36,351 nt of DNA from Armatimonadota bacterium (GTDB lineage: Bacteria; Armatimonadota; UBA5829; DTLH01): the NCBI GenBank assembly GCA_029551395.1, contig JAKPFN010000032.1, positions 1-36,351 on the forward strand. The letters run 5' to 3'. The translations under genes and the position numbers were made by a program. Below are positions 8,831-16,154 of this stretch, in pieces; position 1 is the stretch's first letter; each line of letters starts with the position of its first letter. The notes under the pieces are model-generated. The model was not told the DNA's origin, ran no database searches, and saw only the letters and a list, made by a program, of their open reading frames with translations.

Positions 8831-8887
8831 GCTCAGTATGATGTGCCAGGTTCGGTATGACAGGTCAGGTTCAGCATGATGCAAAGC
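8831..8887. repeat. Degenerate 19-bp tandem repeat, three units
   Basis: Units at 8831-8849, 8850-8868 and 8869-8887 share the pattern G(C/T)TC(A/G)G(T/C)ATGA. Just before them, CTGAAACAAGCTCAG (8823-8837) is itself an imperfect dyad. Non-coding. Confidence 0.55.
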
Positions 8888-8911
8888 ATAGCAAAGTACC
8901 CTCTGGTAATC

Positions 8912-9036
8912 TTACCGAGGATTTACGGCAAGCAGGCGGATTTCTGTCAGTTCTTCCATAGTATAATGCACACCTTCTCTGCCAAAACCCGTATCTTTGA
9001 CGCCGCCATAAGGCATGTGGTCAATCGGATATGCAA
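8912..9036 (-). pseudogene. 3' remnant of an aldehyde dehydrogenase gene
   Basis: Reading the minus strand from about 9036 to the TAA at 8914-8912 gives about 41 uninterrupted codons containing DHMPYGGVKDTGFGREG followed by EELTEIRLL. This is the C-terminal signature of NAD(P)-dependent aldehyde dehydrogenases (lactaldehyde or glyceraldehyde-3-phosphate type), which end in GGxKxSGxGREG and an EExTExK tail. Nothing upstream continues the frame. The homology stops where interspersed repeat copy A begins (about 9032). The catalytic Cys/Glu domain is absent, so this is a dead gene end rather than a functional gene. The frame has stayed open to the original stop, suggesting fairly recent loss. Confidence 0.85.
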
Positions 9037-9186
9037 TCCCGGTTATTGATGTTTAGATAATTGTTCGGAATCACAGATTCCTTAGCAATATGTTCGGGAG
9101 AAATTGCAAATTTCTCCCGAGGTTGGGATAGGTTGTAATATTAAGTCTCATAACTGGGCGTCGGTGCAAAAAGCGCGCACCGACGC
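9032..9186. repeat. Interspersed multi-hairpin repeat, copy A (5'-truncated)
   Basis: From 9032 to 9129 this matches copy B (25249-25346) without gaps and with only two mismatches in 98 positions. It contains GGAATC/GATTCC with a 3-nt loop, the 11-bp stem CGGGAGAAATT/AATTTCTCCCG (9095-9105, 9109-9119) and a terminal 10-bp stem GCGTCGGTGC/GCACCGACGC (9158-9167, 9177-9186). It lacks hairpin 1 and half of hairpin 2 found in copies B and C. The truncation point abuts the aldehyde dehydrogenase remnant. Confidence 0.85.
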
Positions 9187-9360
9187 ATATAAACATACTT
9201 GTTACTCAACACTCGTAACTCGTTACTATACCCCTACTCGTCCGTAAATCCGTTCCCGGACGAATAAGACTGACGCATACAAACCCATTCTCTCCATTTC
9301 GAAATTTCTCACTTTCTGGTTTTCCACGTTAAATTCCCTTTCAGGCTGTTGGGAATTGGC
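9187..9360. other. Non-coding remainder of the smc-methyltransferase gap
   Basis: No gene seen. The stretch holds low-complexity ACTCGTAACTCGTTACT-like sequence and a 7-bp stem TCGTCCG/CGGACGA (9238-9244, 9257-9263), then AT-rich sequence leading to the methyltransferase promoter. Confidence 0.5.
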
Positions 9361-9389
9361 TTTACAGTCTGGTCAACTCCTGCTACGAT
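9361..9389 (+). promoter_or_regulatory. Methyltransferase gene promoter, leaderless geometry
   Basis: TTTACA (9361-9366), a 17-nt spacer and extended-10 TGC-TACGAT (-10 at 9384-9389). Six nt separate the -10 from the ATG at 9396, which coincides with the expected +1. No Shine-Dalgarno is present. Confidence 0.75.
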
Positions 9390-9395
9390 TCCCCT

Positions 9396-10208
9396 ATGAG
9401 TGTTGAACGAATAGACAGCCAGAAACATCCGGTAATGCAGACTCTTCGCGAGCTGCAGACAGAAAAAGGCAGACTGGAGCACGAGTCTTTCATTGTAGAA
9501 GGCACAATGCTTGTCCATCGGGCGCTTGAGTACGGCATAAAGGTCCGGTCTGTCGTATTTACCGACAAGTATTCATCACAACCCGAAGCAAATGTTATCT
9601 TCTGCGATGCAGCAACTCAGGGAGTAGCCGTATACGAAGTCAGCGAAGGGCTTATGACCAAGGTTGTTCCAGGCAGGCCAACTCCGGGAGTGGTTGCTGT
9701 GGTTGAACGGCGGCTGTTCGATACATATAGCTTGCTCGTAGGGCCGAGTCCGCTGATAATCCTCATTGACCAATGCGAGAACCCTGATAACCTCGGAATG
9801 CTGCTCAGGTCGCTCGATGCAGCAGGTGTGGATGGCGTAGTTCTTACTTCTGACAGCGTTGATCCGTTCTCCAAGCTCTGCGTAAGGGCATCACGAGGCG
9901 CCGTTCTCAGCCTCAGGCTTGCCACTGTGGATAAACCAGAGGAATGGATTGCCAGAGCTAAGGAGACCGGATACCGGGTTCTTGCCTCATCAGCACATGG
10001 CACGCAGACTATCTGGACTGCAGACTTTACCGGGAGTGCCATCGTAGTTGTTGGAAACGAGCATACAGGAGTCAGACAGTCCATCCGCCAGATGGCAGAC
10101 TCAGTGGTGGTAATCCCAATGAAAGGCAGAATGGAATCTCTGAATATTGCAGTTGCAGGTGCGATAATGGCCTACGAAGCTGCAAGACAAAGAGGAGTGG
10201 CTTTCTGA
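9396..10208 (+). CDS. TrmH/SpoU-family RNA 2'-O-ribose methyltransferase
   Basis: A 270-residue SPOUT (trefoil-knot) methyltransferase that uses S-adenosylmethionine to methylate a ribose 2'-OH in rRNA or tRNA. An N-terminal SpoU substrate-binding-like domain (about 1-105) has the motif FIVEGTMLVHRAL. All three catalytic-domain motifs are present: NPDNLGMLLR (129-138, with the catalytic Arg), VVGNEHTG (about 218-225) and IPMKGRMESLNIAVA (240-254). The size and domain order fit the RlmB/TsnR/YsgA-type enzymes, but the exact nucleotide target cannot be assigned. The start is the ATG at 9396, placed at the predicted transcription start. It is monocistronic with no obvious terminator. Confidence 0.93.
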   Translation: MSVERIDSQKHPVMQTLRELQTEKGRLEHESFIVEGTMLVHRALEYGIKVRSVVFTDKYSSQPEANVIFCDAATQGVAVYEVSEGLMTKVVPGRPTPGVVAVVERRLFDTYSLLVGPSPLIILIDQCENPDNLGMLLRSLDAAGVDGVVLTSDSVDPFSKLCVRASRGAVLSLRLATVDKPEEWIARAKETGYRVLASSAHGTQTIWTADFTGSAIVVVGNEHTGVRQSIRQMADSVVVIPMKGRMESLNIAVAGAIMAYEAARQRGVAF

Positions 10209-10252
10209 TATTCTGTATTTGTCGCAGGTGCCTCATTTCTAAATTTTGATAG

Positions 10253-10281
10253 TTGCAAAGCCCCTGTCTGTCTGGTATAAA
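10253..10281 (+). promoter_or_regulatory. Promoter of the secreted zincin gene
   Basis: TTGCAA (10253-10258), 17-nt spacer and TATAAA (10276-10281) with TGG directly before it (extended -10). The expected +1 near 10288 leaves a 165-nt leader before the ATG at 10453. I could not match that leader to a known riboswitch. Confidence 0.7.
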
Positions 10282-10452
10282 GGTATAGGTGCTGGTTTAA
10301 CCGGTTTGCTTTTTTAGTTAAAAGGCTGTTTCACAGTTGACTCAGCCGGGCAAGCCAGGAAATCAGCTCTTAGATACTCATGCCAGCGGCGCGATACCTC
10401 AATGAGGAGGATTTCCTCCATCGCACGCATGGCAAAAGGAGGCTTTCCCTTA

Positions 10453-13452
10453 ATGTTTCGAGTGGTTTTAACCTTCACACTTGTAACGCTTTTCAGTATA
10501 TGTGCTATTGCGTCGGCTGCCTCGGTTGACCGCGCATTAATAATCCTGAAAAGCGATTCGTATGCCGATACAGAGGCAACGATTGACGCACTTGTGCGCA
10601 TCGGTGCGCGCGCACAGCACGTAATTCCTCCGAAGACCGTTATTGCCATCGTACCGGCAGAGGTCGAGGCAGAGGTGCGTTCTTTTGATAATGTTGCGGA
10701 GTTTCACCGCAGTGTAGTCCCGGTTACAGCCTCATTAGACTCTGACATAAAACCAGGAGTAGAGGCTTGGAACTTCCTTATCACTCCTCGCAGCACTACC
10801 TTGTTGCCAGACGAAGTGGGTATGATGCTGTCCAACGATACCTATGTGCTTCCAAAGCCTCAAACAGCTATAAAGTCAGCCAGCCAGAGTCAGGCTCCAG
10901 GCTACAATGATACAAGCGATTTCATGATTGGCAAAATTGCACTTGGGCTTGTGCTGCCGGAATCAATTAAAGGCACCGAGACCTGGTCATCCCAGCGTAT
11001 GCAGACGGTGTTCAACCATGTAGTTGCTGGAATGGACTGGTGGGCTACTCAAGGCGGTCCGTCAGCGAATATGACTTTCTACTATGACACTCACTTGGGA
11101 GTGCTCTGCAATTACGAACCGATAACCATGAATAATGACAGCATTTGGATTAGTGATGTCCTCGGCAGGATAGGTTATACATCAGGTTCAAGTTCATGGG
11201 ACAGGGCTGGTGAATATATTAACCACATGCGAAATACCTTGCACACTGATTGGGGTTTCGTCATGCTGGTAGCAGACAGTTTGAATGATGCTGATGGGGT
11301 GTTCCCAAATGGATTGTGCGCTTATGCGTGGATTGGCGGCCCGATTACTGTTCTGACCTACGACAACGACGGTTGGGGAATAGAAAACTTCTATAGAGTA
11401 GCCGCGCATGAGACAGGGCATATCTTCGGATGTTCGGATGAATATGGCTACTGTGGTTTTGGTCCTGCTGGCTACCTGGGTGTTGATAACGGCAACTGCG
11501 AGAACAACAACCCAAACAGCGTTCCATGCATGATGAGAGGTAATGACCTTCAACTATGTGCTTGGACACCAGGACAGCTCGGTTGGAGAGATTCTGATGG
11601 CGACGGCATATACGATCCAATCGATAACGAAGTCTCCAACATCATCACCTCACAGGTTACATCTCTTGAGAACGGCATAGTAACAATCACCGGCACTGCC
11701 AAGGATATCCCATGTCATTCTCCATATGGCAATGAGGTCACCATAAACAAGATAGCTTCGGTAAGATACAGAGCTGATGGTGGGGAATGGTTTACAGCGC
11801 AGGCTGTTGATGGTGCTTTTGACCTTGATGTGGAAGAATACACATTTACCACTCCAGCGCTTGGTCCAGGAATGCACACAATAGAAATAGAAGCGTTTTC
11901 AACCTCAGGTAACTCAGGAATAGCAATATGTACGCTTGACCCAACTCCTCCAGTTATGGGCCAGGTCACAGATGAAGGCGATTACACCTACGATGAGACT
12001 CGTATGGAAGCACGGTGGTCTGCTAGTGACCCGGAATCTGAGGTAGTTGAATACGCTTATGCTATAGGCACATCTCCAACAGACCCAGGTTCTGGTTATG
12101 TTAAAGATTGGACATCTGCCGGACCTTCAACAAACGTTGCTGTAACCGGATTGAGCCTCACAATGGACCAGACCTACTACTTCTATGTTAAGGCTAAGAA
12201 CTCAAGCGGAGCCTGGAGTGAGCCTGTATCATCTGACGGAGTTAACGTAGGCGAGATAAATATCGGACAAGCAAGATACCTTGAAGCCGGACGATGGGTT
12301 GCGCTCAAGGGCAAGGCCGTCAATGGTTCGTTCGGAAGCATATTCTATATCCAGGAGTCTGACAGGTCAGCCGGTATCGGGGTAAGCTACTCCTCGATGC
12401 CAAATGAAGGTGATGTCGTCACTGTGCGCGGCAGACTGGCCAGAAGCGGGGTTGAATACTACCTTAACGCAAGCAGTGTGGAAACAATCGGTTCCGCAGA
12501 GCCAGTAAAACCGGTATTTATGACAAACAAAATGATTGGAGGCCATCTGGAAGCATCTTCACATCCAGGTTTTGAGGACGATGCTGGTCTGGGGAGTCTG
12601 TATAACATTGGATTGCTGGTTAAGACAAGCGGCAGAGTGACCTACCTTGACCCGGCAGGAGCCTTTGCTTACATTGACGATGGTTCAAACCTGACGGATG
12701 GTAATGAACTTGGTGCTGGCGGAACTGCAGTCAAGGGTATTCGAGTTATACTGCCTGACGGCGTAGAGATGCCTCCTCCTGGGGTTTATGTCTATGTTAC
12801 AGGCGTTTCGGTAAGCTGCTGGGTAAACCTGGAGAACGCCAGAGTAGTCAGCGTAAGGTCTCAAGAAGACATTTCCGTTCTGCCGGGTGCAGTTTTAGCT
12901 GGCAAAATCGATAAAAGCGGTACTATGGTTTTCGATTATCTGGTTGAAAGCGAGCATCCTTATACTCCCGGTATTTACTACTCATGGATGGTAAGCGGCC
13001 CAGCTCAGGCTACTGAAATGCGAGCTCATTTCACCAAAATCGAGATGGAGCAGGACCAGGATTTCCTGTATCTTTTGGATGCCAATTATTCAGGCTACCA
13101 GTCATGGAGTAATGGCGAGCCGATTTTCGATGTTTGGTCCAAGTGGGTTTCTGGAAACCGGTTCATACTGTACCTCAGCGTTAGAGAAGGGACTGACAAC
13201 TACGGGTTCCAGATGGACAAATATGAGGCATATCTTCCGTCTATGCCGGTCGCAGGTGTTCTCATGACATTGACACCTGGGCCAATCACTGCTATTACTG
13301 ATGCCAATGGGATGTATTCGTTTGGTTCGTTAGCTCCGGGCACTTACACTATCACCCCGTCGATGGAAGGAATTACCTTTACGCCTTCCAGCATTACTGT
13401 AACGGTAAGTGAGCGGGAATTCGCACCTGGATTGAACTTTACGGGCAACTAA
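10453..13452 (+). CDS. Secreted multi-domain zincin (HExxHxxGxxD) peptidase-like protein
   Basis: A 999-residue exported protein. Its signal peptide (1-23) ends AIASA before ASVD. The catalytic-type motif HETGHIFGCSD (319-329) is HExxHxxGxxD, the metzincin pattern with Asp rather than His as third zinc ligand, as in snapalysin-type peptidases; a downstream PCMM (about 359-361) could supply the Met-turn. A Ca-type DSDGDGIYD loop follows. C-terminal to it come a fibronectin III-like domain (about 496-598), two tandem beta-rich modules (about 600-809) also present in the C25 protein at 18593, and a carboxypeptidase-regulatory-like domain (about 924-999). The start is ATG 10453 because AAAGGAGG (10435-10442) precedes it by 10 nt and the signal peptide then begins at once. 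Upstream ATGs at 10402 and 10429 lack a ribosome site. Confidence 0.85.
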   Translation: MFRVVLTFTLVTLFSICAIASAASVDRALIILKSDSYADTEATIDALVRIGARAQHVIPPKTVIAIVPAEVEAEVRSFDNVAEFHRSVVPVTASLDSDIKPGVEAWNFLITPRSTTLLPDEVGMMLSNDTYVLPKPQTAIKSASQSQAPGYNDTSDFMIGKIALGLVLPESIKGTETWSSQRMQTVFNHVVAGMDWWATQGGPSANMTFYYDTHLGVLCNYEPITMNNDSIWISDVLGRIGYTSGSSSWDRAGEYINHMRNTLHTDWGFVMLVADSLNDADGVFPNGLCAYAWIGGPITVLTYDNDGWGIENFYRVAAHETGHIFGCSDEYGYCGFGPAGYLGVDNGNCENNNPNSVPCMMRGNDLQLCAWTPGQLGWRDSDGDGIYDPIDNEVSNIITSQVTSLENGIVTITGTAKDIPCHSPYGNEVTINKIASVRYRADGGEWFTAQAVDGAFDLDVEEYTFTTPALGPGMHTIEIEAFSTSGNSGIAICTLDPTPPVMGQVTDEGDYTYDETRMEARWSASDPESEVVEYAYAIGTSPTDPGSGYVKDWTSAGPSTNVAVTGLSLTMDQTYYFYVKAKNSSGAWSEPVSSDGVNVGEINIGQARYLEAGRWVALKGKAVNGSFGSIFYIQESDRSAGIGVSYSSMPNEGDVVTVRGRLARSGVEYYLNASSVETIGSAEPVKPVFMTNKMIGGHLEASSHPGFEDDAGLGSLYNIGLLVKTSGRVTYLDPAGAFAYIDDGSNLTDGNELGAGGTAVKGIRVILPDGVEMPPPGVYVYVTGVSVSCWVNLENARVVSVRSQEDISVLPGAVLAGKIDKSGTMVFDYLVESEHPYTPGIYYSWMVSGPAQATEMRAHFTKIEMEQDQDFLYLLDANYSGYQSWSNGEPIFDVWSKWVSGNRFILYLSVREGTDNYGFQMDKYEAYLPSMPVAGVLMTLTPGPITAITDANGMYSFGSLAPGTYTITPSMEGITFTPSSITVTVSEREFAPGLNFTGN

Positions 13453-13465
13453 AGGTTAAATACGC

Positions 13466-13504
13466 TAAAGGCCGGGTGGAGAAAGTTTGCCTACCCGGCC
13501 TTTA
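13466..13504 (+). terminator. Intrinsic terminator after the zincin gene
   Basis: Perfect 12-bp stem TAAAGGCCGGGT (13466-13477) / ACCCGGCCTTTA (13493-13504) with a 15-nt loop, 13 nt after the stop codon. The T-run is short. Confidence 0.75.
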
Positions 13505-13569
13505 CTTATCAGATTTACCTCTGTAAAACTAAGAATCCCCATGTTTTTCCTTATAAGCAATTGCTGAGG

Positions 13570-13575
13570 TATAAT
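13570..13575 (+). promoter_or_regulatory. -10 box of the mscS promoter
   Basis: A consensus TATAAT lies 43 nt before the ATG at 13619. No good -35 is visible at 16-18 nt, so an activator or weak promoter is possible. Confidence 0.5.
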
Positions 13576-13618
13576 AGTGGAAAGCTATAACTCGTCCTTG
13601 TAGATAAGGAGTGAGGCA

Positions 13619-14749
13619 ATGATACCTCAGACAACACAAATGGACTCCCAACTACTCAAAGATTTGATTGTTTCCGGGGCTATTTTGATAGTCTCCATAT
13701 TGGTTGCACTGATTGTTAGTTATGTACTCAACAGGATTGCTAAAAGGTTCGATAAAGACGACGCGCTTCTTGATGATTTGCTTAGAGCATTTAGATTTCC
13801 AGCAGCAGGGCTTATTATAATCACCGGTATCTTTTCTGCTCTTTTGCATTTGAGTGTGACACATAAGTTCATTGCTCAGCAGCAGCACTGGTTTGTCGCC
13901 ATTGCAACGCTTTTAGTAGTTTATGCCGGTTCACAGGCCGCAAGCATAGGAATCCGGTGGTATGTGCGTTCGTTTGGAGATCCGTCTTTCGAAGGTCATG
14001 CATTGATATATCGGAAGATAGTAATGCTTGTGATATGGATTTTCGCAGGCGTCCTTGTTTTGGACCAGTTAGGCTACAAGATAACTACCATAATCGCCGG
14101 TCTTGGTATTGCTGGTCTGGCCGCAGGTCTTGCTCTGCAGGATACGATAGCTAACCTGTTCTCCGGGTTCTACCTCATGGTAGACCGGAGTGTCCGAACA
14201 GGAGATTATATCAAGCTGGACACTGGAGATGAAGGTTTCGTCGAATACGTAGGCTGGCGCAATACGAAAATCCGCGTGTGGGCGAATAACATTGTTCTGA
14301 TTCCAAATGCAAAGCTGGTGCAGAGCGTAATCACGAACTACACACTGCCATCTCCAGACCTTTCCGTATATGTGTGGTGTTCTGTAGGTTATGATAACGA
14401 CCTGGATTTTGTCGAGAAAGTAACGTTGGATGCGGCAAAGGAAGTCATATCGAAGGTTCCAGGCGCTGATACAACTTATAATCCTGTAGTCAGATTCAAA
14501 GAATTCGGGGATTATAGTATAAAGCTGCTCCTGATAATACGAGCTGAAGATGTGAGCGCGCAATATCTGCTTCATCATGAATGTATGAAGGCGCTTCACA
14601 AGCGATATCGAGAAGAAGGTATAGATATATCTCTACTTGTGCAGCACCTGGTGCTTTCAGACGGTGAAAAGCCTGTCCGAATCAGCAGTGGTGATGGCAT
14701 CAAGAGGTCTAAGATTGACTCTCAAGTGCCGATGGATGGAAAAGGATAG
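13619..14749 (+). CDS. MscS-family small-conductance mechanosensitive channel
   Basis: A 376-residue inner-membrane channel that opens under membrane tension to release solutes in hypo-osmotic shock. Hydrophobic segments lie at about 12-36, 57-80, 84-105 and 122-145. They are followed by the Gly/Ala-rich pore helix (IIAGLGIAGLAAGLALQDT, about 155-175) and the cytosolic beta domain opening with ANLFSGFYLMVDRSVRTGDYI, both strongly conserved in MscS. There is one TM more than E. coli MscS, as in many YnaI/YbdG-like members. AAGGAG (about 13606-13611) supports the ATG at 13619. It converges on ppa with only 12 bp between the stop codons and no terminator hairpin, so the 3' ends of the two transcripts probably overlap. 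Confidence 0.93.
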   Translation: MIPQTTQMDSQLLKDLIVSGAILIVSILVALIVSYVLNRIAKRFDKDDALLDDLLRAFRFPAAGLIIITGIFSALLHLSVTHKFIAQQQHWFVAIATLLVVYAGSQAASIGIRWYVRSFGDPSFEGHALIYRKIVMLVIWIFAGVLVLDQLGYKITTIIAGLGIAGLAAGLALQDTIANLFSGFYLMVDRSVRTGDYIKLDTGDEGFVEYVGWRNTKIRVWANNIVLIPNAKLVQSVITNYTLPSPDLSVYVWCSVGYDNDLDFVEKVTLDAAKEVISKVPGADTTYNPVVRFKEFGDYSIKLLLIIRAEDVSAQYLLHHECMKALHKRYREEGIDISLLVQHLVLSDGEKPVRISSGDGIKRSKIDSQVPMDGKG

Positions 14750-14761
14750 TTTATCAGGGTT

Positions 14762-15301
14762 TTATTCCCCTTTGGAGTCGGAGGATTGGTTGTCTGCCCA
14801 TCGCTTGGAACACTCATCAATTGCCTGACGTGCCGGGCCAGCATGGTCCCAGCCGATTATCAGCGTGGCAGCTTCTTCCAGGTTCTTGTAGGTATCGAAA
14901 AAGTTCTCTATCTCCCGAAGCCAATGGGGCGAGATGTGGTCGATATCCTGTACCCTATCAAATCGTGGGTCTCCAACAGGTACAGCAAGGATTTTCTGGT
15001 CTTCGCCCTTTTCATCTATCATATTCAAAACGCCGATTGGCCTTACTTCAACATAACACCCTGGAAAAGTAGGTTCTTCTACAATGATGAGAATATCCAG
15101 ATGGTCACCGTCCGGCGCCAGTGTATTAGGAATGAACCCGTAGTCAGTAGGGTAATGGACTGATGAGTACAGCACGCGGTCCAGCCGGATTATACCTCGA
15201 TGTTCGTCAAATTCATACTTGTTGCGAGCGCCGCGAGGGATTTCGACCACGCATTCGATGGTTGTGCCTTCACTCGGAACAGTTCCAGGTCTGTCGTACA
15301 T
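14762..15301 (-). CDS. ppa: Family I inorganic pyrophosphatase
   Basis: A 179-residue soluble enzyme that hydrolyses pyrophosphate to two phosphates with Mg2+, driving biosynthetic reactions. Family I features are present: EIPRGARNKYE (20-30), HYPTDYGFIPNT (49-60), the metal-binding DGDHLDI loop (64-70; aspartates 64, 66, 69) and the downstream VGDPRFD stretch. The classical signature has Pro or Glu where this protein has His67, a small deviation that leaves the aspartates intact. Length matches the bacterial hexameric type. The start codon directly follows a terminator-like hairpin and six T residues (15303-15336), so expression may be conditional. Only a weak GGGTGG ribosome-site candidate exists, and it lies at the base of that hairpin. 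Confidence 0.95.
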   Translation of the reverse strand: MYDRPGTVPSEGTTIECVVEIPRGARNKYEFDEHRGIIRLDRVLYSSVHYPTDYGFIPNTLAPDGDHLDILIIVEEPTFPGCYVEVRPIGVLNMIDEKGEDQKILAVPVGDPRFDRVQDIDHISPHWLREIENFFDTYKNLEEAATLIIGWDHAGPARQAIDECSKRWADNQSSDSKGE

Positions 15302-15302
15302 A

Positions 15303-15336
15303 AAAAAGCCACCCTGAAAGACTATTTAACAGGGTG
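15303..15336 (-). promoter_or_regulatory. Terminator-like hairpin and T6 abutting the ppa start codon
   Basis: In the minus-strand reading, CACCCTG (15336-15330), a 13-nt loop, CAGGGTG (15316-15310), then GC and six T residues run directly into ATG (15301). The right arm also contains the only ribosome-site-like purines. It could be an intrinsic terminator, an attenuator or a hairpin hiding the ribosome site. Confidence 0.6.
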
Positions 15337-15373
15337 AACTTACCCATGCCGCCTAAATTATATTGATTGTAGT

Positions 15374-15423
15374 CTGAATCTACCGAAGAAGCCGCAGTGT
15401 TACGACTTCTTCGGTAGATTCAG
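15374..15423. repeat. Perfect 18-bp inverted repeat, 14-nt loop
   Basis: Arms at 15374-15391 and 15406-15423 are perfectly complementary (core CTACCGAAGAAG / CTTCTTCGGTAG). It lies in the non-coding gap between the TPR gene and ppa. No T-run follows on either strand. It could be an RNA stem processed in a read-through transcript or a small palindromic insertion. Confidence 0.8.
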
Positions 15424-15436
15424 CATTCCGGTGCGC

Positions 15437-15597
15437 TCAATGCATCAATGGATGCCTGTAGTTCGGTGGATACTCAGCAAGCACACCGCCTGATTTGTCT
15501 GTGTATTTGGAGATAATGCCTTGGGGTATCTGTCAGACCGTTGGGCACGCTATATCTGACAGTAAATCCAAAGGGCAATATTCCTGACACTGACTCA
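15437..15597 (-). pseudogene. Possible decayed coding remnant, two frames
   Basis: Two minus-strand frames give protein-like text that would join by one frameshift near 15520: first ILPFGFTVRYSVPNGLTDTP, then QGIISKYTDKSGGVLAEYPP ending at TGA 15439-15437. Neither has a start codon. An imperfect dyad CTGTCAGA/TCTGACAG (15530-15537, 15555-15562) lies inside. No family recognised; chance is not excluded. Confidence 0.25.
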
Positions 15598-15610
15598 AAT
15601 CATCAAGCAG

Positions 15611-16006
15611 TTATGCACTGAGCCGCATTCCCCGACTGTTGTGAGCGGATGTCCGGGTTTTCAAAGATGAATAAGCAGTTCGGGCATGTGTATAATACGG
15701 GTTAATCCGAAGTGCCTGAGCATATTCGTAGATAGCTTCTCTAGGCACACCGGCAGCCTCGTAAGCCTGCCCGAGGTTGTAGTGGACGCGAGCATCATCA
15801 GGACGGAGTTCCGCAGCACGTTTCAACGCGCCGATAGCGGCATTATAACGTCCGACGCCAGCGTAAGCCGCACCCAAGTAAAGGAACGCCTTGAAGTCCT
15901 CGTGGTCCTCCATCGTTGCCTGCTCCAACTCTGCAACTGCTGTCGTATAATCCTGCAGCTTGAACGCCTGCAGTCCTTTCTCCAAGGTATCGCTTTCCTT
16001 GCCCAT
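15611..16006 (-). CDS. Small TPR-repeat protein
   Basis: A 131-residue protein made almost wholly of about three tetratricopeptide repeats (residues 10-110; canonical positions in AFLYLGAAYAGVGRYNAAI and VHYNLGQAYEAAGVPREAI). Such repeats stack as helical hairpins that bind partner proteins. There is no signal peptide or membrane segment, so it should be a cytoplasmic scaffold or adaptor; the partner is unknown. A strong ribosome site GGAGGGAG (minus strand, 16020-16013) lies 6 nt before the ATG. A possible promoter lies upstream (TTGTCA at 16105-16100 with GATAAA near 16081-16076). It faces the same way as its neighbours but is separated from them by non-coding gaps. Confidence 0.85.
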   Translation of the reverse strand: MGKESDTLEKGLQAFKLQDYTTAVAELEQATMEDHEDFKAFLYLGAAYAGVGRYNAAIGALKRAAELRPDDARVHYNLGQAYEAAGVPREAIYEYAQALRINPYYTHARTAYSSLKTRTSAHNSRGMRLSA

Positions 16007-16154
16007 TAGTTTCTCCCTCCTACGTCTTTATCGGATAAACATAGCAGGAGAGATTACCGAGAAAACTACCAGATTTTTATCTGACCTGCGCGATAAAGCT
16101 GACAAAGGGAACCTCCGATATGAATGATTATCTAATAAGTGCTGTACAAGAAAA

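Noticed and set aside
8724-8887. CRISPR array
   Set aside because: Repeats are only two or three, short and degenerate, have no uniform unique spacers, and no cas gene is present.
10402-10452. Upstream starts for the secreted zincin
   Set aside because: They have no ribosome site and would put 17 extra residues before the signal peptide; ATG 10453 has AAAGGAGG at the right distance.
10288-10452. Riboswitch in the zincin gene leader
   Set aside because: I compared it by eye with c-di-GMP, SAM, TPP and cobalamin cores and found no match. A covariance search would be needed to say more.
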